Positions 11,601-22,493 of a stretch of DNA of 64,000 bases are shown here, piece by piece. The stretch spans positions 15,468,297-15,532,296 of the forward strand of contig OU452206.1 in NCBI GenBank assembly GCA_911728435.2, in the 5' to 3' direction. Source of the stretch: Apoderus coryli. Lineage: Eukaryota; Arthropoda; Insecta; Coleoptera; Attelabidae. The position numbers and the translations under genes are program-made. Below the pieces are notes generated by a model. That model did not search any database. It was not told where the DNA came from and saw nothing but the letters and a program-made list of their open reading frames with translations. The stretch's first letter is position 1; every line of letters starts with the position of its first letter.

Positions 11601-14600
11601 ATTTCCGGACACCTGCTTATATGAACTTTTTACCTTAAAATCACTCAAAGAATCACCCCCTGAAGTTTGGCCAGATACTTAATTAACACCCTGTATATAT
11701 GAGATAGATGTAATTTTTTTTAATGCGCCTTGGATGTAAATATAATAAATAGTACCATCATTCATTCAAGTTACTTGTTTTCAAAAATCGTTCTTATGTG
11801 GTACTATTTATTCTGATCTCAATTTTTAGTTTTTCACGAATATCTTGAAAACGATAAAATATTTTTAAAGTTGGTCAATTTTAATATGGTTGGACCTCGA
11901 ATTTGACGGATGAAACGACTGATTGGTGATAAATATGTAAAAAAATCATAAATGTCGTTACGCAGTGGCGTAGCTATAAGGGGGCGGGGTTGTGCAATGC
12001 CACAGGCCCATATCCAAAAGGAGTCCTACTCTGGCGGGAACCCGGAATGGTACTATGCGTTATAAGTTATAACTAAATAATAATAAATCTTTATTGTCTA
12101 ACAAGTTTGCACCCAATTACAAGACAATTACAAGATTTAACTCAAAAATCATTCTATGTAGGTTATAAATATATAAATAAAATAAATAAATGATTTATAA
12201 TGCAAAAAAAAATTAAAAATGAAATGTAAACTATACAAATGTGACAGGTCATATCGCGCCACACAAGTAATTGTACCACTCCACCCACATAAGTATGTAT
12301 TATTCGAACATATACAAGAAAAAAAAATATAGAAAAAATAAGATTATATATATAATAATACGAAACATATATATATGCAAAAAAAAAACAAATAAGTACA
12401 ATCTACAGTTGTGACAGCACGTATCGCGCCACAAAATGAATTTATACCACTCAACCCGCAAATGTAGCATTTAAACATTAACCCAAGAAAAGGTATAATA
12501 AAAGTATGTATATAAAAATACGAAACACAATTTTATAATTGAAAACATTAAAATTAGCCAAATTCAGAAAAACAGCAAGAATCAATACAATCTATCTCGC
12601 AAACGCCGTTTAAAAGCAGTCAAGTAAATCATTGCAGTCATTTAGCAAATGTGGAGCCATATAAGCAAAGCATCCTTCATATTTAGATGTTATTGTTTTG
12701 TTTATCTGATAAGTGAGTTTAGTTTTTGACTTGTCATATTATTTAGGATCGCAATTTGTTAAGTTAGTTTTTCTACCAACCGACTATAGTACAGCGCATG
12801 TGTTTTTATTTTTGTTACACGAATTCGGTTTGTTTTTTTGGTAAAGTTGTATTATTTACTAACAATTTGTAAATCAAAGGCGTTTGCTCCATAAAACATC
12901 TTTATATAGATGCTTAAATCAGCCAAACGTGTTTTGCAACTTACAGTTCCATCTTCAGTGCCATTAATAAATCTTACATAGAAATCTTACTAAGTGTTTT
13001 TAAGTTTTAACATGGATTCAAATGAGTATACATACTAAAATACCACTTATGATTCTGTGAATTTTTTTATTTATTAGTAAAAAACATAAGGTCAAAATGT
13101 TTTTAAATCTTATATAAATTTATATTATTATTATTATTCAGACAAAACAATTTATTGTGATATCTACTCAATTGGAAAAGTTTCTTTTTGTAAATCATTT
13201 CAATTAATAAAGGAAAATTGATTTACTTGAATCAGTATCAAATGAGTAGATATCACAATAAATTGTGCTGTCGGAATCATAATATAAATTAATTTTTTTA
13301 AAAAATTTTTACGATTGACCTTATGTTTTTTGCTAATAAAAAAATTTTCACAAAATGGTAGGTGGTTTGTTAGCATTGTATAAAACTACTTAATTCTAAT
13401 TATTTTCTATTTCTGTATTTTAGTATGTATCCATGTTTGAATCCATGTAAAAACTTAAAAACACTTAGTAAGATTTATTAATGTCACTGAAGATGGAACT
13501 GTAAGTTCCGAAACATGTTTGGCTGATTTAAGCATAAAGATATTTTGTGGAGCAGAGGCCTTTACTTAAAAAATATTTACTAACAACTTTACATGAGTTT
13601 ATTTTTCGTTTTATATGAGCCTATTTTTAAAAGATCTAAATGCTGTTGATAACAATTAAAGTAGCAGAATTGTATGTGAATGACCTTCGAAACATGGTTG
13701 TTCGATGCATAGAGTATAATGATTACGTAAATTGAGGGTACGGGCAGTCCACGAAAGGTTTCGCACACAGGCTACGCCACTGCCGTTACGACCTAAAGTA
13801 GAGGGATTCAATATTTATTTATTTATTTATTTAAACGGTAAACCATTTTAACAAAATACAAAGTACATAAAAGAATCAACTAAAACAAACAAACTTAAAC
13901 TAAGCAATAGTAGTAACCATAAGACATTACAATCAGATATAGGGCAGATAAAAGCAAAATCTATGCTAAAATATTAGAGATAGTTCTCTTAAACAAGCCA
14001 AAGGCGTCATGGAAAATATCAACATCATTTTGAATGGAATTAAAACTTCCTTGCATTCGACTGAGAGGGCCATTATACGCGTAATTAGTTCCATGGAAAG
14101 ACACCACAAAGGTCGTGCTATTTCTAGTTCTCAAAGAACAGTTAAAATTAATCAGGCGCAATAATTCCGGTGATCGAATATGTCCGTGTATTAATTTAAA
14201 AAGCAAACAGAGATCGGAATATGATCAAAAAATAGCTGAACGTTAGGATATTCACTAGGATACGGGAAAATTAACCAATCTGTAATAAAATTGATTACTT
14301 TGATTGTTATAAAAAAAAGTGATGTCAATATTATTTTTTAAAAAGCTATATACCCAACGGGGAATCGAGCTCGCAACATTCGTATTGAGAATCGACGACC
14401 ATAGCCACTAGGCCAAAATAACTAGCATTTCCGTTGTACGTAACTGTTTTACATCGGATTGAAACACCTTAATGTAGATTTGTCCTTCAGAAACATACAA
14501 GTTACAAGGTGCAGATGTTTTAACATTTTTTATAGATAACGTAACTCAACTTTCTCATTATTTCACAATCTACATTGCCGGTACCCGGTTTATTTAGGTG

Positions 14601-16370
14601 ATTTTTCAGGCGCAGTGTCCCGTGAGGATTCCTGTGGTATATGAGTAGATAGGCTATGTCGGTTCGGGGACATTTCTTATGGAAAATTACATGGGACAAC
14701 ACTATGGTCCCAAAAGCACGAAAATGGTGCTTTACCGGCCGAGCTCGTATCTTATACTCTATATTACAGCACACCCAGCTTATGTCAACAACTTCTTTGC
14801 ATAAGGCGTTTGACGTATAGTGTTGGCATATGCTCGGTCGGTAATATAGGGTATAAGATCGGAGCGCGGTCTTTCTTTTTTTTGACATTAAAGTAAATCA
14901 TAAACAACAACAACAACAAACAAATAAATAGAATAAAAATATTTTCCATAAGAAATGTCCCCGAACCGACAGCCTATCTATTCATATGAGTCATATCAAA
15001 TACTATAAAACATAAAATAAACGATTTAAGTGAGGAATAATTATAGAATTCAATCGTCTCTTCTTCGGATGCTATCCACTAATGGATGTTTGCGATCACA
15101 TTTTCCATCTCCTCTCTATCTCTTGCGGGAATTAGGGTCTGTATGTCATTTATTCCTGTCCACTGACTTATGTTTTGCAACCAGGACAATTTCTTCCTTC
15201 CTATCCCTCTACGGCCCCTCTATCTTACCCTCGATCAACAACTGTAAATACTCATACTTCTTCTTCCTCATGACGTGCCCGAGATATGAAGTCTTTCTCT
15301 TTTTTATGGTGGTTAACAGTTCACGTTCTTTGTTGATGTTGGACAGAACTTCTACGTTTGTTATTCTTGCAGTCCACGGTATCTTGAGCATTCTGCGGTA
15401 AAGCCACATCTCGAACGCTTCCAATTTGTTAATGTTGTTGACTTTAAGGGTCCAACCTTCCATCCCGTAGACAAGTACTGACCACACACAGCACTTTAAG
15501 AATCTCAACCTCAGACCAAGATCGAAGAATGTTAACTGTGAGTCTTCAAACGCATTTAGGTTCCTTGATATTATCATAAACTTCGTCTTTTTAGTGTTTA
15601 TGTTTAGACCTATCAATCTGCTATGTTGACCGACTGTGTTCATCAGTCTTTGTAAGTCTTGCATGTTATCAGTGATGAGCACTGTGTCATCAGCATAACG
15701 TATGTTATTAATTACAATTCAATACCGGTCGTAATTCCTAGTTAAGAAATTGTTGGTAGGAACAAAAATTACTCGAAAAATCTGCCTTTTATTATCTTTT
15801 AAAGAGTCCAAACAAACCACTTTTTTGATTAACTAGCATTTTATCCGTTATTGTAACTTACACAAACTTTAGACGATATATTTATACACGCTTATCACTA
15901 CTAGTTTTATATAAATTTTTTTTAATTAAGCTGTTACAATGTAATAATGTAAACACAAACAAATGAACTGGAACTCGACGTTGCCAAATATACTGTTTAA
16001 GACTATCAACTGGTAAATGAATGATAATATTGTGGCTTCTTGTAGCCACTTGAATATTACGTGGATTTTTTAACCATCGTTTCCATAATAATATTTTTTT
16101 CTTTTGGATACCTGCATCTTCTCTATAATAGACTTAAGAGATTGTTTTTAAAAAATAATCCTATTACAGGAACCTGAAGCAACTGAAAACGGTGCAAAAG
16201 AGGACAGCGTAGACGCACCCACCTCTGAAGATGAGAAAAAGGATGAAACCTCCTCATCACCACCACCAACTGCATCATCAACAACCACAGCAGAAGACAA
16301 AGAAAACAATGCTGAAGAAGAGTCAGAAACTAGTACAGCGACGGAGACGACTGAAAAACCCGCTGAGTAA
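8671..16370 (+). CDS. Acidic AT-hook protein (HMGA-like), four exons, complete
   Basis: The coding exons are 8671-8727, 9250-9336, 9428-9724 and 16170-16370. All introns are phase 0 with GT..AG borders, giving 213 residues from ATG to TAA. The N-terminal part is Ser/Lys/Arg rich. A basic block with RRRTRSAAKG is followed by GKARGRPKRN, whose RGRP core fits an AT-hook that binds the minor groove of AT-rich DNA. From about residue 90 to the end it is Glu/Asp/Ser/Thr/Pro rich and looks disordered, with an acidic tail. This layout (basic DNA-binding part, single AT-hook, acidic tail) is that of HMGA-type or similar chromatin proteins; I do not recognise the exact orthologue. The coding exons are clearly more GC-rich than the introns. 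Intron 3 is 6.4 kb and filled with mobile elements. The long minus-strand frames over exons 3 and 4 are shadows. Confidence 0.8.
9946..10330. repeat. Repeat beginning TACAGGGTG, in intron 3
   Basis: It starts with TACAGGGTGATTC after TATA at about 9946, one of about twenty copies of this terminal word in the window. The far end was not located, so the boundaries are uncertain. Confidence 0.4.
10454..10700 (-). mobile_element. Penelope/retrozyme-like unit with hammerhead motif
   Basis: The segment with AATGAAAGTC, a CCAC word and then CATGTTTCGG..CATCATCAG is laid out like the HHR units at 28696-29000 and 35404-35719. No coding sequence is present. The boundaries are approximate. Confidence 0.5.
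10527..10572 (-). ncRNA. Hammerhead ribozyme candidate 1
   Basis: Read on the minus strand: stem I strand with CCA, core CTGATGA, one extra T, stem II GGAGC/GCTCC with loop CTGGT, GAAA, minimal stem III ACATGT, then T as the cleavage-site base and TGGTAG, which pairs back with CTAACCA. The core residues of the hammerhead consensus are all present. The single unpaired base before stem II is not canonical. Confidence 0.6.
10904..11695. mobile_element. MITE with about 110-bp inverted repeats
   Basis: The left end TACAGGGTGTTAATTAAG and its complement at the right end (to 11695) are flanked by TA-rich DNA, consistent with TA target sites. The inverted arms (about 10904-11012 and 11579-11695) are nearly identical, but the right arm has a roughly 10-bp insertion next to GTGATT. 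Each arm also ends internally with a second TACAGGGTG word (near 11003 and 11579). There is no coding capacity. Confidence 0.85.
12077..12600 (-). mobile_element. LINE 3'-end-like fragment
   Basis: The AATAATAAATC...TTTATTGTCTAAC border resembles the 3' ends of the LINE fragments at 21756 and 51340, read on the minus strand. The interior repeats CACGTATCGCGCCAC-like words twice (about 12250 and 12425). No protein was recognised. Confidence 0.35.
12919..12965 (-). ncRNA. Hammerhead ribozyme relic 2 (degenerate)
   Basis: Minus-strand reading gives CTGAAGA and a GGAAC stem II strand, but the partner is GTTGC and the conserved GAAA has become AAAA. The core is therefore broken compared with the paired copy at 13483-13524. 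Confidence 0.5.
13481..13525 (+). ncRNA. Hammerhead ribozyme candidate 3, sense strand of intron 3
   Basis: Stem I strand GTCA, core CTGAAGA (position 7 is free in the consensus), one extra T, stem II GGAAC/GTTCC with loop TGTAA, GAAA, minimal stem III ACATGT, T, then TGGC pairing with GTCA (one G-U). It lies in the same strand as the host AT-hook gene. Confidence 0.6.
13803..14260 (-). mobile_element. LINE (jockey-type) 3' fragment
   Basis: A TTTA-repeat tail (13805-13832) precedes a minus-strand frame (14206-13961) with LLRLINFNCSLRTRN and GTNYAYNGPLSRM. This is the typical C-terminal end of insect jockey-like reverse transcriptase proteins, followed by FNSIQND and a Phe/Lys-rich tail. Only about 80 codons remain, so it is strongly 5'-truncated. 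Confidence 0.65.
14345..14424 (-). repeat. tRNA-derived SINE head with A and B boxes
   Basis: The minus strand contains TGGCCTAGTGG, a good pol III A box, and 36 bases further GCTCGATTCC, a B box. Between them ATTC-TCAATAC-GAAT forms an anticodon-like stem-loop. No acceptor stem closes, so this is a SINE or tRNA relic, not a tRNA gene. Confidence 0.55.
14634..14993. repeat. Nested inverted repeat
   Basis: The outer arms are 14634-14686 and 14940-14993 (both with CGGTTCGGGGACATTTCTTA or its complement). The inner arms are about 14737-14766 and 14840-14870 (TCTTATACTC... against its complement). The minus-strand frame 14888-14520 crosses it and is not a gene. Confidence 0.65.
15209..15725 (-). 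pseudogene. RTE-like LINE reverse transcriptase fragment, internally deleted
   Basis: On the minus strand IRYADDTVLITDNMQDL, with the catalytic YADD box, starts near 15715. The frame runs through VGQHSRLIGLNINTKKTKF, then jumps to VYGMEGWTLKVNN and ends in LEAFEMWLYRRMLKIPW, SYLGHVMRKKKYEYL and LIEGKIEGP. This is the familiar C-terminal half of insect endonuclease-reverse transcriptase LINEs. A block between the thumb and the EGW motif is missing, and the 5' two thirds are absent. It sits in intron 3, antisense to the host gene. Confidence 0.8.
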
Positions 16371-16590
16371 AATTCCAACATTTATTATTATTTTTGTTTT
16401 TATTTAAGAAAGAAATGGATTTTTTAACAATAATATAATAATAGGTTATAAAAAATATTATTAAAACATTTATGAGAAGAAGTAACAAAAAAAAAACCTA
16501 AACAAATCATTTTATCTGCCTGACTTTCACATATTATAATAATGTTTAAAAAAAAATTCCCATTTTGTTAGTATAAAATAATTTTATATA

Positions 16591-16596
16591 AATAAA
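16591..16596 (+). terminator. Probable poly(A) signal of the AT-hook gene
   Basis: AATAAA lies about 220 bases after the stop codon at 16370, in a strongly AT-rich 3' trailer. Other weaker signals could be used instead. Confidence 0.4.
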
Positions 16597-16639
16597 TAAT
16601 TAGACGTAAAATGATTTAATGTTTATTTAATTATATATT

Positions 16640-17250
16640 CGTAGTATCGTTCTTTTGTATATTTGTTAGTAGTTTGAATTGTTTTATTTAACATTAATCA
16701 TTTTACCGTAACGGAACCGACGGAATTATTTGACTTGTTTCATTTTTTAAATTCTTTCGTTGGGGTTTGGGTTTACATTTGGAATAATTATTAGTGGAAA
16801 GAGTTTATATTTCAGTACATATTTGTAACGGTATGTATGTACGTGATTTTTGGTCTTATCACTCACAAGAATGTTTATTTATTGCTTACGATTCAAGTGC
16901 ACGAAGAAGAGTGGATTGATGTGAGTTGACATGCCATTTGACAGCGTCGTTTGGGTTTTGTCGCTGTACATCGTAAAAGACCGGTGGTACCAATCAAAAT
17001 AAGTGGAAATCGTCCGAAAATTGTGACTAAACTAATTATTAGATACTCATCTTGACAATCCAGATTCATGGTTAATTTAAACCAATCAGATTTGATTTAC
17101 GCGATAATTTTGGACTAGTGCAAATTGTCGATAATTTTTTCACTTCAAACTGTTTCAATATAGGTTCGTGTCGTTTCACATGAAATACGCATTTATACGA
17201 AGTGTGACCATATGGATTCAGGAAATTTTCTGATAAAATATAACTTGTGC
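16640..17250. other. Intergenic stretch
   Basis: No gene, RNA gene or clear repeat boundary was recognised. Confidence 0.4.
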
Positions 17251-17251
17251 A

Positions 17252-18254
17252 TATCTCGGTTAATTTTGATCACACAGTATAGTTTAAATTAGCAAAGTTG
17301 TAGAATTTTTTATGAATCGTCACATTATGGTGCCACAAATGACGTATGTCAATCCATTGTCAAAATTTTGACATATGATAAGTTATTTTAAATGGAACAT
17401 CCTGTAATTTGTTTTCTTAATCGGTAGAGCTTTTTATTCTGAATTCAAATACATATGCTTTATATTGAGGTTATGTTTAGGAGTTTTCGAACAATAGGGA
17501 GTTAAAGTTGTTCATGAGACAAGAACGTATACGTATCTATTGACAGCTAGGCATGCGCAGATGAATTTTTCATCTCGTTTGCGGATACGTAACCCGTATT
17601 GATGCGGTCTCTTGCGTGTCATGCAGACGAAAACGCATTCTACCGGAAATCCTCGATTGTATGACCGGAGGTATCCGAACGAGTTTAACTTATATAGACA
17701 TAACCTAAGAGAAATGCGTTGCATTGCTAATCAAACTTTAACTCATTTTTGGTCCTAGATTTTTCAATTGACTTATCCTAAATAATTTCCGTTACGTCAG
17801 CATAGATACGTCTCGTCTCATGTACAACTTTAACTCCCTAATAAGCATTTTTCGCAACTGTGCCAGGCTGATTTGTTTTTATGCAAGTTGCCATGGGCAG
17901 GAAAAAAAAGCTCTGTTTGACAGTGACATTTTTTTCATAATTTGAGATATTATTTGGTTAAAATTATATATTTTGAGCTATAAAGATGACAGACTATCTT
18001 GCTGCTACAACTTTGCTGATTTAACTATACCACAGTTTAATATACAGTTACTTCAACTCGTGTCGGAACGTTTGATATATGTCGTAAAAGCAATTCGCTT
18101 CACTTATAGTATAGTATCTTATAGTATATATAGTAGCGGGCGAGAAATGTGGCTGGAAATGCGACGAGTCGATGCCGTTTTTAGCGTCTACTGAACCTTC
18201 TTGTCTATAGTTATTATCGGATGACTATACTGTGTGATCAAAATTAACGGAGAT
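17252..18254. mobile_element. About 1.0 kb inverted-repeat element
   Basis: 17252-17283 and 18224-18254 are reverse complements with one mismatch (TTAATTTTGATCACACAGT in the arm). It contains the MITE at 17495-17840 as a later insertion. The short frames 17724-17512 and 17973-18194 are not supported. Confidence 0.65.
17495..17840. mobile_element. 346-bp MITE with TA target site
   Basis: The left end TAGGGAGTTAAAGTTGT and right end ACAACTTTAACTCCCTA form inverted repeats that extend over CATGAGAC and ATACGTATCTAT/ATAGATACGT. TA at both borders fits a Tc1/mariner-type miniature element. It is non-coding. Confidence 0.75.
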
Positions 18255-19164
18255 AGCTAGTGAGTAAAATATCACCCTGTACCTATAATCTTCGATAAAC
18301 CTTCATTCATACAAGTCAAATTGGAAAATGCATTTAATTTTTATTTGTTTTAAGAAAAACAGCAAGTAAGTATTAGGTACATTGAAAAATACTATGTTTT
18401 ATAGTTATGAAAGTTATGACAATTGCAAATATAATTATTGCACTTAATGAACTTTGTCTATGACCGGATACAACACTAGTTGCAGGTTGCAGCTGATGTT
18501 GAAGCTGAAGAAACATTAAATTCGCTCCTAAGTCCTATCTTCTTTACCAATTATTCGTGAAAGTCTCTGTCCAGTTGCAAGTATGGTTTTATAGAATTTA
18601 CGCTACCATGACTTGTAATTTTTGTCAACTGATTTTCATTTACTCTACTACTTCGTTAGGGTGGTGGCCCTATGAGAATGATTAGTAAGTTTAATTTTTT
18701 TTCTGTCTATGTTTTTCAGCTGAAACCGCGCAGTTTGGGGTGAGAAAAAGTCAATTTGTCTTTATGTTGGCTCCCCTTTTAGAAATCCACAAACAGAAGA
18801 AGTTTTTTTTTTTAATAATTATATTTAGGATAACGTTATAAAAATTTGATTTACCTGATCGGGCAAATGTCTTCGTTACACGCTTCTCCTTCTCGAAAAG
18901 TCAGTTCGAATAATAAACGTGAAACAATTTCTTTTGTAGCCCAACTGGTGTATTTTCGTGAATAATTTAAATTCCTTGTGTGCTGTCGAACGAGTTTTTC
19001 TTCTCAGGTTCAGCCTGTAATTTCCGGCGAACAACGTCCAGTCATTACTTGATTGATTATTTTTCTTAAATAGCTTGGCCGTAACATTCCTCTTGGTCTT
19101 TATAACACTTTCCTTGTAATTTGACCCATATTGTCTTTCAAAATCACAGCCAGATTTTCTGTGG

Positions 19165-19735
19165 ATGTTGACTTTTGGAGTACGTAACCTCTCTGCTTGC
19201 AACATACTCGTATGTTATGGATGGTATGGAGTTTCTGCATTTGTGATACAGTGGTTAACAAGTCAGGCGGCAGAATTTTATGAGGAGGGTATTCAAAAAC
19301 TGGTGCCACGTTATGACAAGTGCCTCAATATTCACGGAAATTATGTAGAAAAGTAGATTAAGGTACAGGCTTTCATGTAAAAATAAAATTATTGCGATAT
19401 CTTTGCACGTCTTTTTTTAATTCCAAAACGGTACTCAAAAAACATGCCGAGGCGAGTAAGTTTTTGAATTCCCTCCTCATAAAATTCTGCCGCCTGACTT
19501 GTTAACCACTGTATCACAAATGCAGAAAGTCCACTAGCAATACTCCTTTTCTGTCCCAAAAAACTGTGCACATGATTTTCCGGACAGAAATTGTTTGCTT
19601 AACTTCACTCTTTTGGGTGATGATGAATGTCGCCATTCCATGGATTGTTGTTTCGATTCTGGTGTGACGTAGGCCACCCATGTTTCGTCACCTCTCGTAT
19701 ATATACCTATAATTTTTCGATAAATCTTCAATCAT
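19165..19735. pseudogene. Fold-back mariner transposase remnant
   Basis: The plus strand (about 19210-19356) encodes the mariner C-terminus (WLTSQAAEFYEEGIQKL, then RYDKCLNIHGNYVEK and a stop). The minus strand (19731-19440) encodes the catalytic part (RGDETWVAYVTPESKQQ, then frame-shifted) followed by a second copy of the WLTSQAAEF segment. The shared piece forms a roughly 69-bp inverted repeat (19232-19301 and 19460-19528). Established knowledge: GDETW..ETKQQ-like blocks are mariner DD34D signatures. The gene is rearranged and dead. Confidence 0.85.
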
Positions 19736-19749
19736 GCAAATTCTCACCT

Positions 19750-21750
19750 TCGTGCATATTTCATGAAAATTATCGGTAATTTTCATTGCAGTTTTGCCAT
19801 TACTACTCAATATTTTTACATTTCCGACATAGAAATAGAGTCGATGTCGTTCAATACCCCTAACTTGACCTAGCCGGTGTCAGAAAAATCAAGATGCAAG
19901 TAAAAAAGAAAAGTATTAATGGTCAATTTTGTATAAAATATGAGCCAAAAAGTTCAAACTTTCCCTAATCGCTGACTACATACAAAGTTGGAAATCTATT
20001 GAAAGAACTGACCAATAATGTACCGTACGAGGTTTTTATAATATTTTAATTCCCACATCAGAATGGATGTAATTATAATTGCAGGACAATTCTTCCGTTC
20101 CGTCCATCTGGCAACACACCTCAGGAATTATATCTAATAAAGCACTTGCAAATGCAGGAAATTTGTTCGAAGATGAAAAAATCAGTTCAGCTAATGACAT
20201 TAGTAATAAACGTCTTTATTAGGCGAATTCTCTACCAATAAATATTAAAAATTAACGAAAATGACCCCGGCTGGTTTTTGATTAAGTTTGATGAAGTTCT
20301 TAACTAGATGAACGATACGTTTGACTAAGTTAAAACTTAACTTACCAACTAAACCGCTCTAATAGCTGAGAAATTTGTTTACTGTCTTGCAGGAATATCG
20401 CATCGATTGTATTGGCTTTTGAAATACACGACCGTACGTGATACTACTCGTACATCCAAGTTTCGCGACAAAATCCGAGGAAAACCAGAATAATGTAAAT
20501 ATGGTGATTAAAAAAGGCATTGGCATTGGACGGATGATCCAACACCTCGTGGTTATTTTATGTGTTGTGAAAATAATATTATAGAATTTCTATATATTTT
20601 GAAATTATTTAAAAAAAACTTTCTGCTTTGGCACCCAGGAGTACCTTACTCGTAATACTGCGAGCGTTGTGAACCGCACGCCTTAACCGAAACGAACAAT
20701 ATGGGCTAAATAAACTTATATTTAAATAGAATATACACTAAAACTCTGACTTGACTGGAATCAGCGTTTCTATTTTCATAATCCTAATGGAAATGTTCGT
20801 CAAATCCTGGCAGTCGTGATACATTGTTGCCAAATTGTGTCATTGCCTTTATCAACAAAATCCTGTCAAAGTTCCGTGATTTGTAACTTTAGTTTTATTA
20901 GTGAACAAATAACTGTAAGTATAGATCGTGTTAAATTTTTGTAGTTAGGTATACTGCAACTTTGAGAGATAACTTCAATATATTATCTGACTTTAAAAAC
21001 ACAATCAATTAAAAATAGTATGTTGGTATTACTATTATCAAAGATTTATAAATATTTGCTATTACGATCTCTTAACTGGCGCAGGACATGGCAGCGAATA
21101 TTTCTAGGAAAGTGAGATTAAGGCATTGAAAGAAGCTACTTTTCTTCGTGCATCTTGGATTGTATAGCTATCTAAAGGCTATATACAAATTTAGAAAATC
21201 ATATTTTTTTAAAATGTTCTTGGAAAAACAAAACTAAATTAGGTATTTACATTTTTATCATATTTTTTTTATTTCATGCATAACGAACTTAGAACTGTAG
21301 AGAAACTTAATATATTTTAACATTTTAAGTATGGAAGCGTAATAAATAAATATTAAATATACTTATTTTTGTTTTCTTTTTTTAATATCAACAGCAATTT
21401 ACAAAAATCGTCTGTCAACTCGCTAAGTATCGTATCTCTAAAAAAGTCTCAAAACGATTATTCTGCATAAATTTTCACAACCTTTTTTTTCTCTGTGTAC
21501 CTCTAAACTGCGAAAGTTTCCTCACCTATCAATCGATCGATCTACAAGAGGAACATGTATACCTCCCTGGCATAAAAGTTCAGAAAAAATTTACTAATGA
21601 AGTTTAAAAGTAAAATTGAAGAAATAGAACTGTTCAAAGCAAACTCTGGTTACGCCTTAAGAAGATACGATAATGCCCCGAGGAATGGAAGATTGCGTAG
21701 GAAGAGGATAATCAAACAAGTTTTGAGGAAGAATAAGAATCCTCAGGAAA
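19750..21750. other. Intergenic stretch
   Basis: No supported gene. One point of note is a GGCACCCAGGAGTACC..CCGCACGCC patch near 20630-20680 that resembles half of a tRNA-like SINE, but I could not find both pol III boxes. Confidence 0.4.
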
Positions 21751-21754
21751 AGAT

Positions 21755-22440
21755 AAATAAATAAAGCGTTTATTGCCCAACAATTTCCCATTTAAAGGAC
21801 AAAATTACAAGTTAGAAAATTAAATGCTTAAATAAACTTATGAATACTGATTTATAAATCCTAATTATTTCTACACACATACCCACACCTAAACCACAAA
21901 TGTCTCTGCAGCTACCATTTTCAATTGATTGGCTGTAGTTGTAAAAATGTCACATTTATCAGAAACTCTGAATTCTTCGGTACTCCAGACTCTGAAGGGT
22001 CAAAACGTGATAGTAACAATTCATGATCGAAACCTCTTACTGGATAAGCACCATGGGTTCTAAAAACTAAATATTTCAAAAATCTACGTTGAATTTGTTC
22101 GACTTCTAGTTGAATATTATACTGAGGATACCAGACGATGGAAGAATACTCCAATTTCGACCTCGCATAGGCATTAAACAAGGTGATAAGGGCAGAGGTA
22201 TTATTGAAGCCGTTGCAGTTACGCATTGTAAAGCCATACATGCCTCACAACCGGATTCTTTATTATATATATATATTGTCCAAAAATAGGAACCTCTGAT
22301 CGAAGGTAACACCAAGTTCCATGAATACCCGACATCGTTCAAGTTCATTTGTGGAGACTGCATACTGATAGTCAATGAACGTTGTTTTACCTATAAAACT
22401 GAGACACGTGCATTTACGAATGTTAACGAGACAATTATTT
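21755..22440 (-). pseudogene. Jockey-type LINE fragment (C-terminal RT region)
   Basis: The minus-strand frame 22241-21921 has LITLFNAYARSKLEYSSIVW, then IEQ-like VEQIQRRFLKYLVF, YPVRGFDHELLLSRF. This matches the thumb/C-terminal region of jockey-clade LINE proteins (YCS/LEYSSIVW..P motif, QRRFL, LL.RF). Upstream (22375-22250) another frame keeps ELERCRVFMELGVTF-like and DQRF-type residues. The 3' end is marked by AATAAATAAAGCGTTTATTG at about 21757. It is truncated at the 5' end and frame-shifted. Confidence 0.75.
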
Positions 22441-22493
22441 GGTACTGTCGCACCACATAACTTAACAAACTGCTTTTACAATGACAGTTTAAA

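Larger units (their letters stand above)
12870..13575. repeat. 700-bp palindrome carrying a hammerhead motif in each arm
   Basis: The arms (about 12870-13190 and 13215-13575) are reverse complements around a centre near 13205, with matching blocks such as GATATCTACTCA against its complement and ACATAAGGTC against GACCTTATGT. A degenerate HHR lies in the left arm and a complete one in the right arm. Head-to-head copies like this are common for Penelope-like elements. Confidence 0.7.
11963..13782. mobile_element. 1.82 kb hAT-type element with nested insertions
   Basis: The ends CAGTGGCGTAGC and GCTACGCCACTG are flanked by TCGTTACG (11955-11962) and CCGTTACG (13783-13790), an 8-bp duplication with one mismatch. 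This is the hAT pattern. No transposase is left. Inside lie a LINE-like 3' end (about 12077-12600) and a palindrome carrying two hammerhead motifs (12870-13575). Confidence 0.8.

Noticed and set aside
13681..13705. TTCGAAACATGG as a further hammerhead
   Set aside because: No CTGANGA box or stem II in front of it.
14345..14424. tRNA gene on the minus strand
   Set aside because: A and B boxes are good, but acceptor and T stems do not close; treated as a SINE.
14520..14888. Minus-strand frame of 122 codons
   Set aside because: It lies across a nested inverted repeat and has no family resemblance.
16148..16381. Minus-strand frame of 77 codons, Ser/Val rich
   Set aside because: Shadow of the last exon of the AT-hook gene.
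18876..19205. Minus-strand frame of 109 codons with DWTLFAGNYRLNLRRKTRST
   Set aside because: It slightly resembles a pogo/jerky DNA-binding domain, but the match is too weak and no terminal repeats were found.
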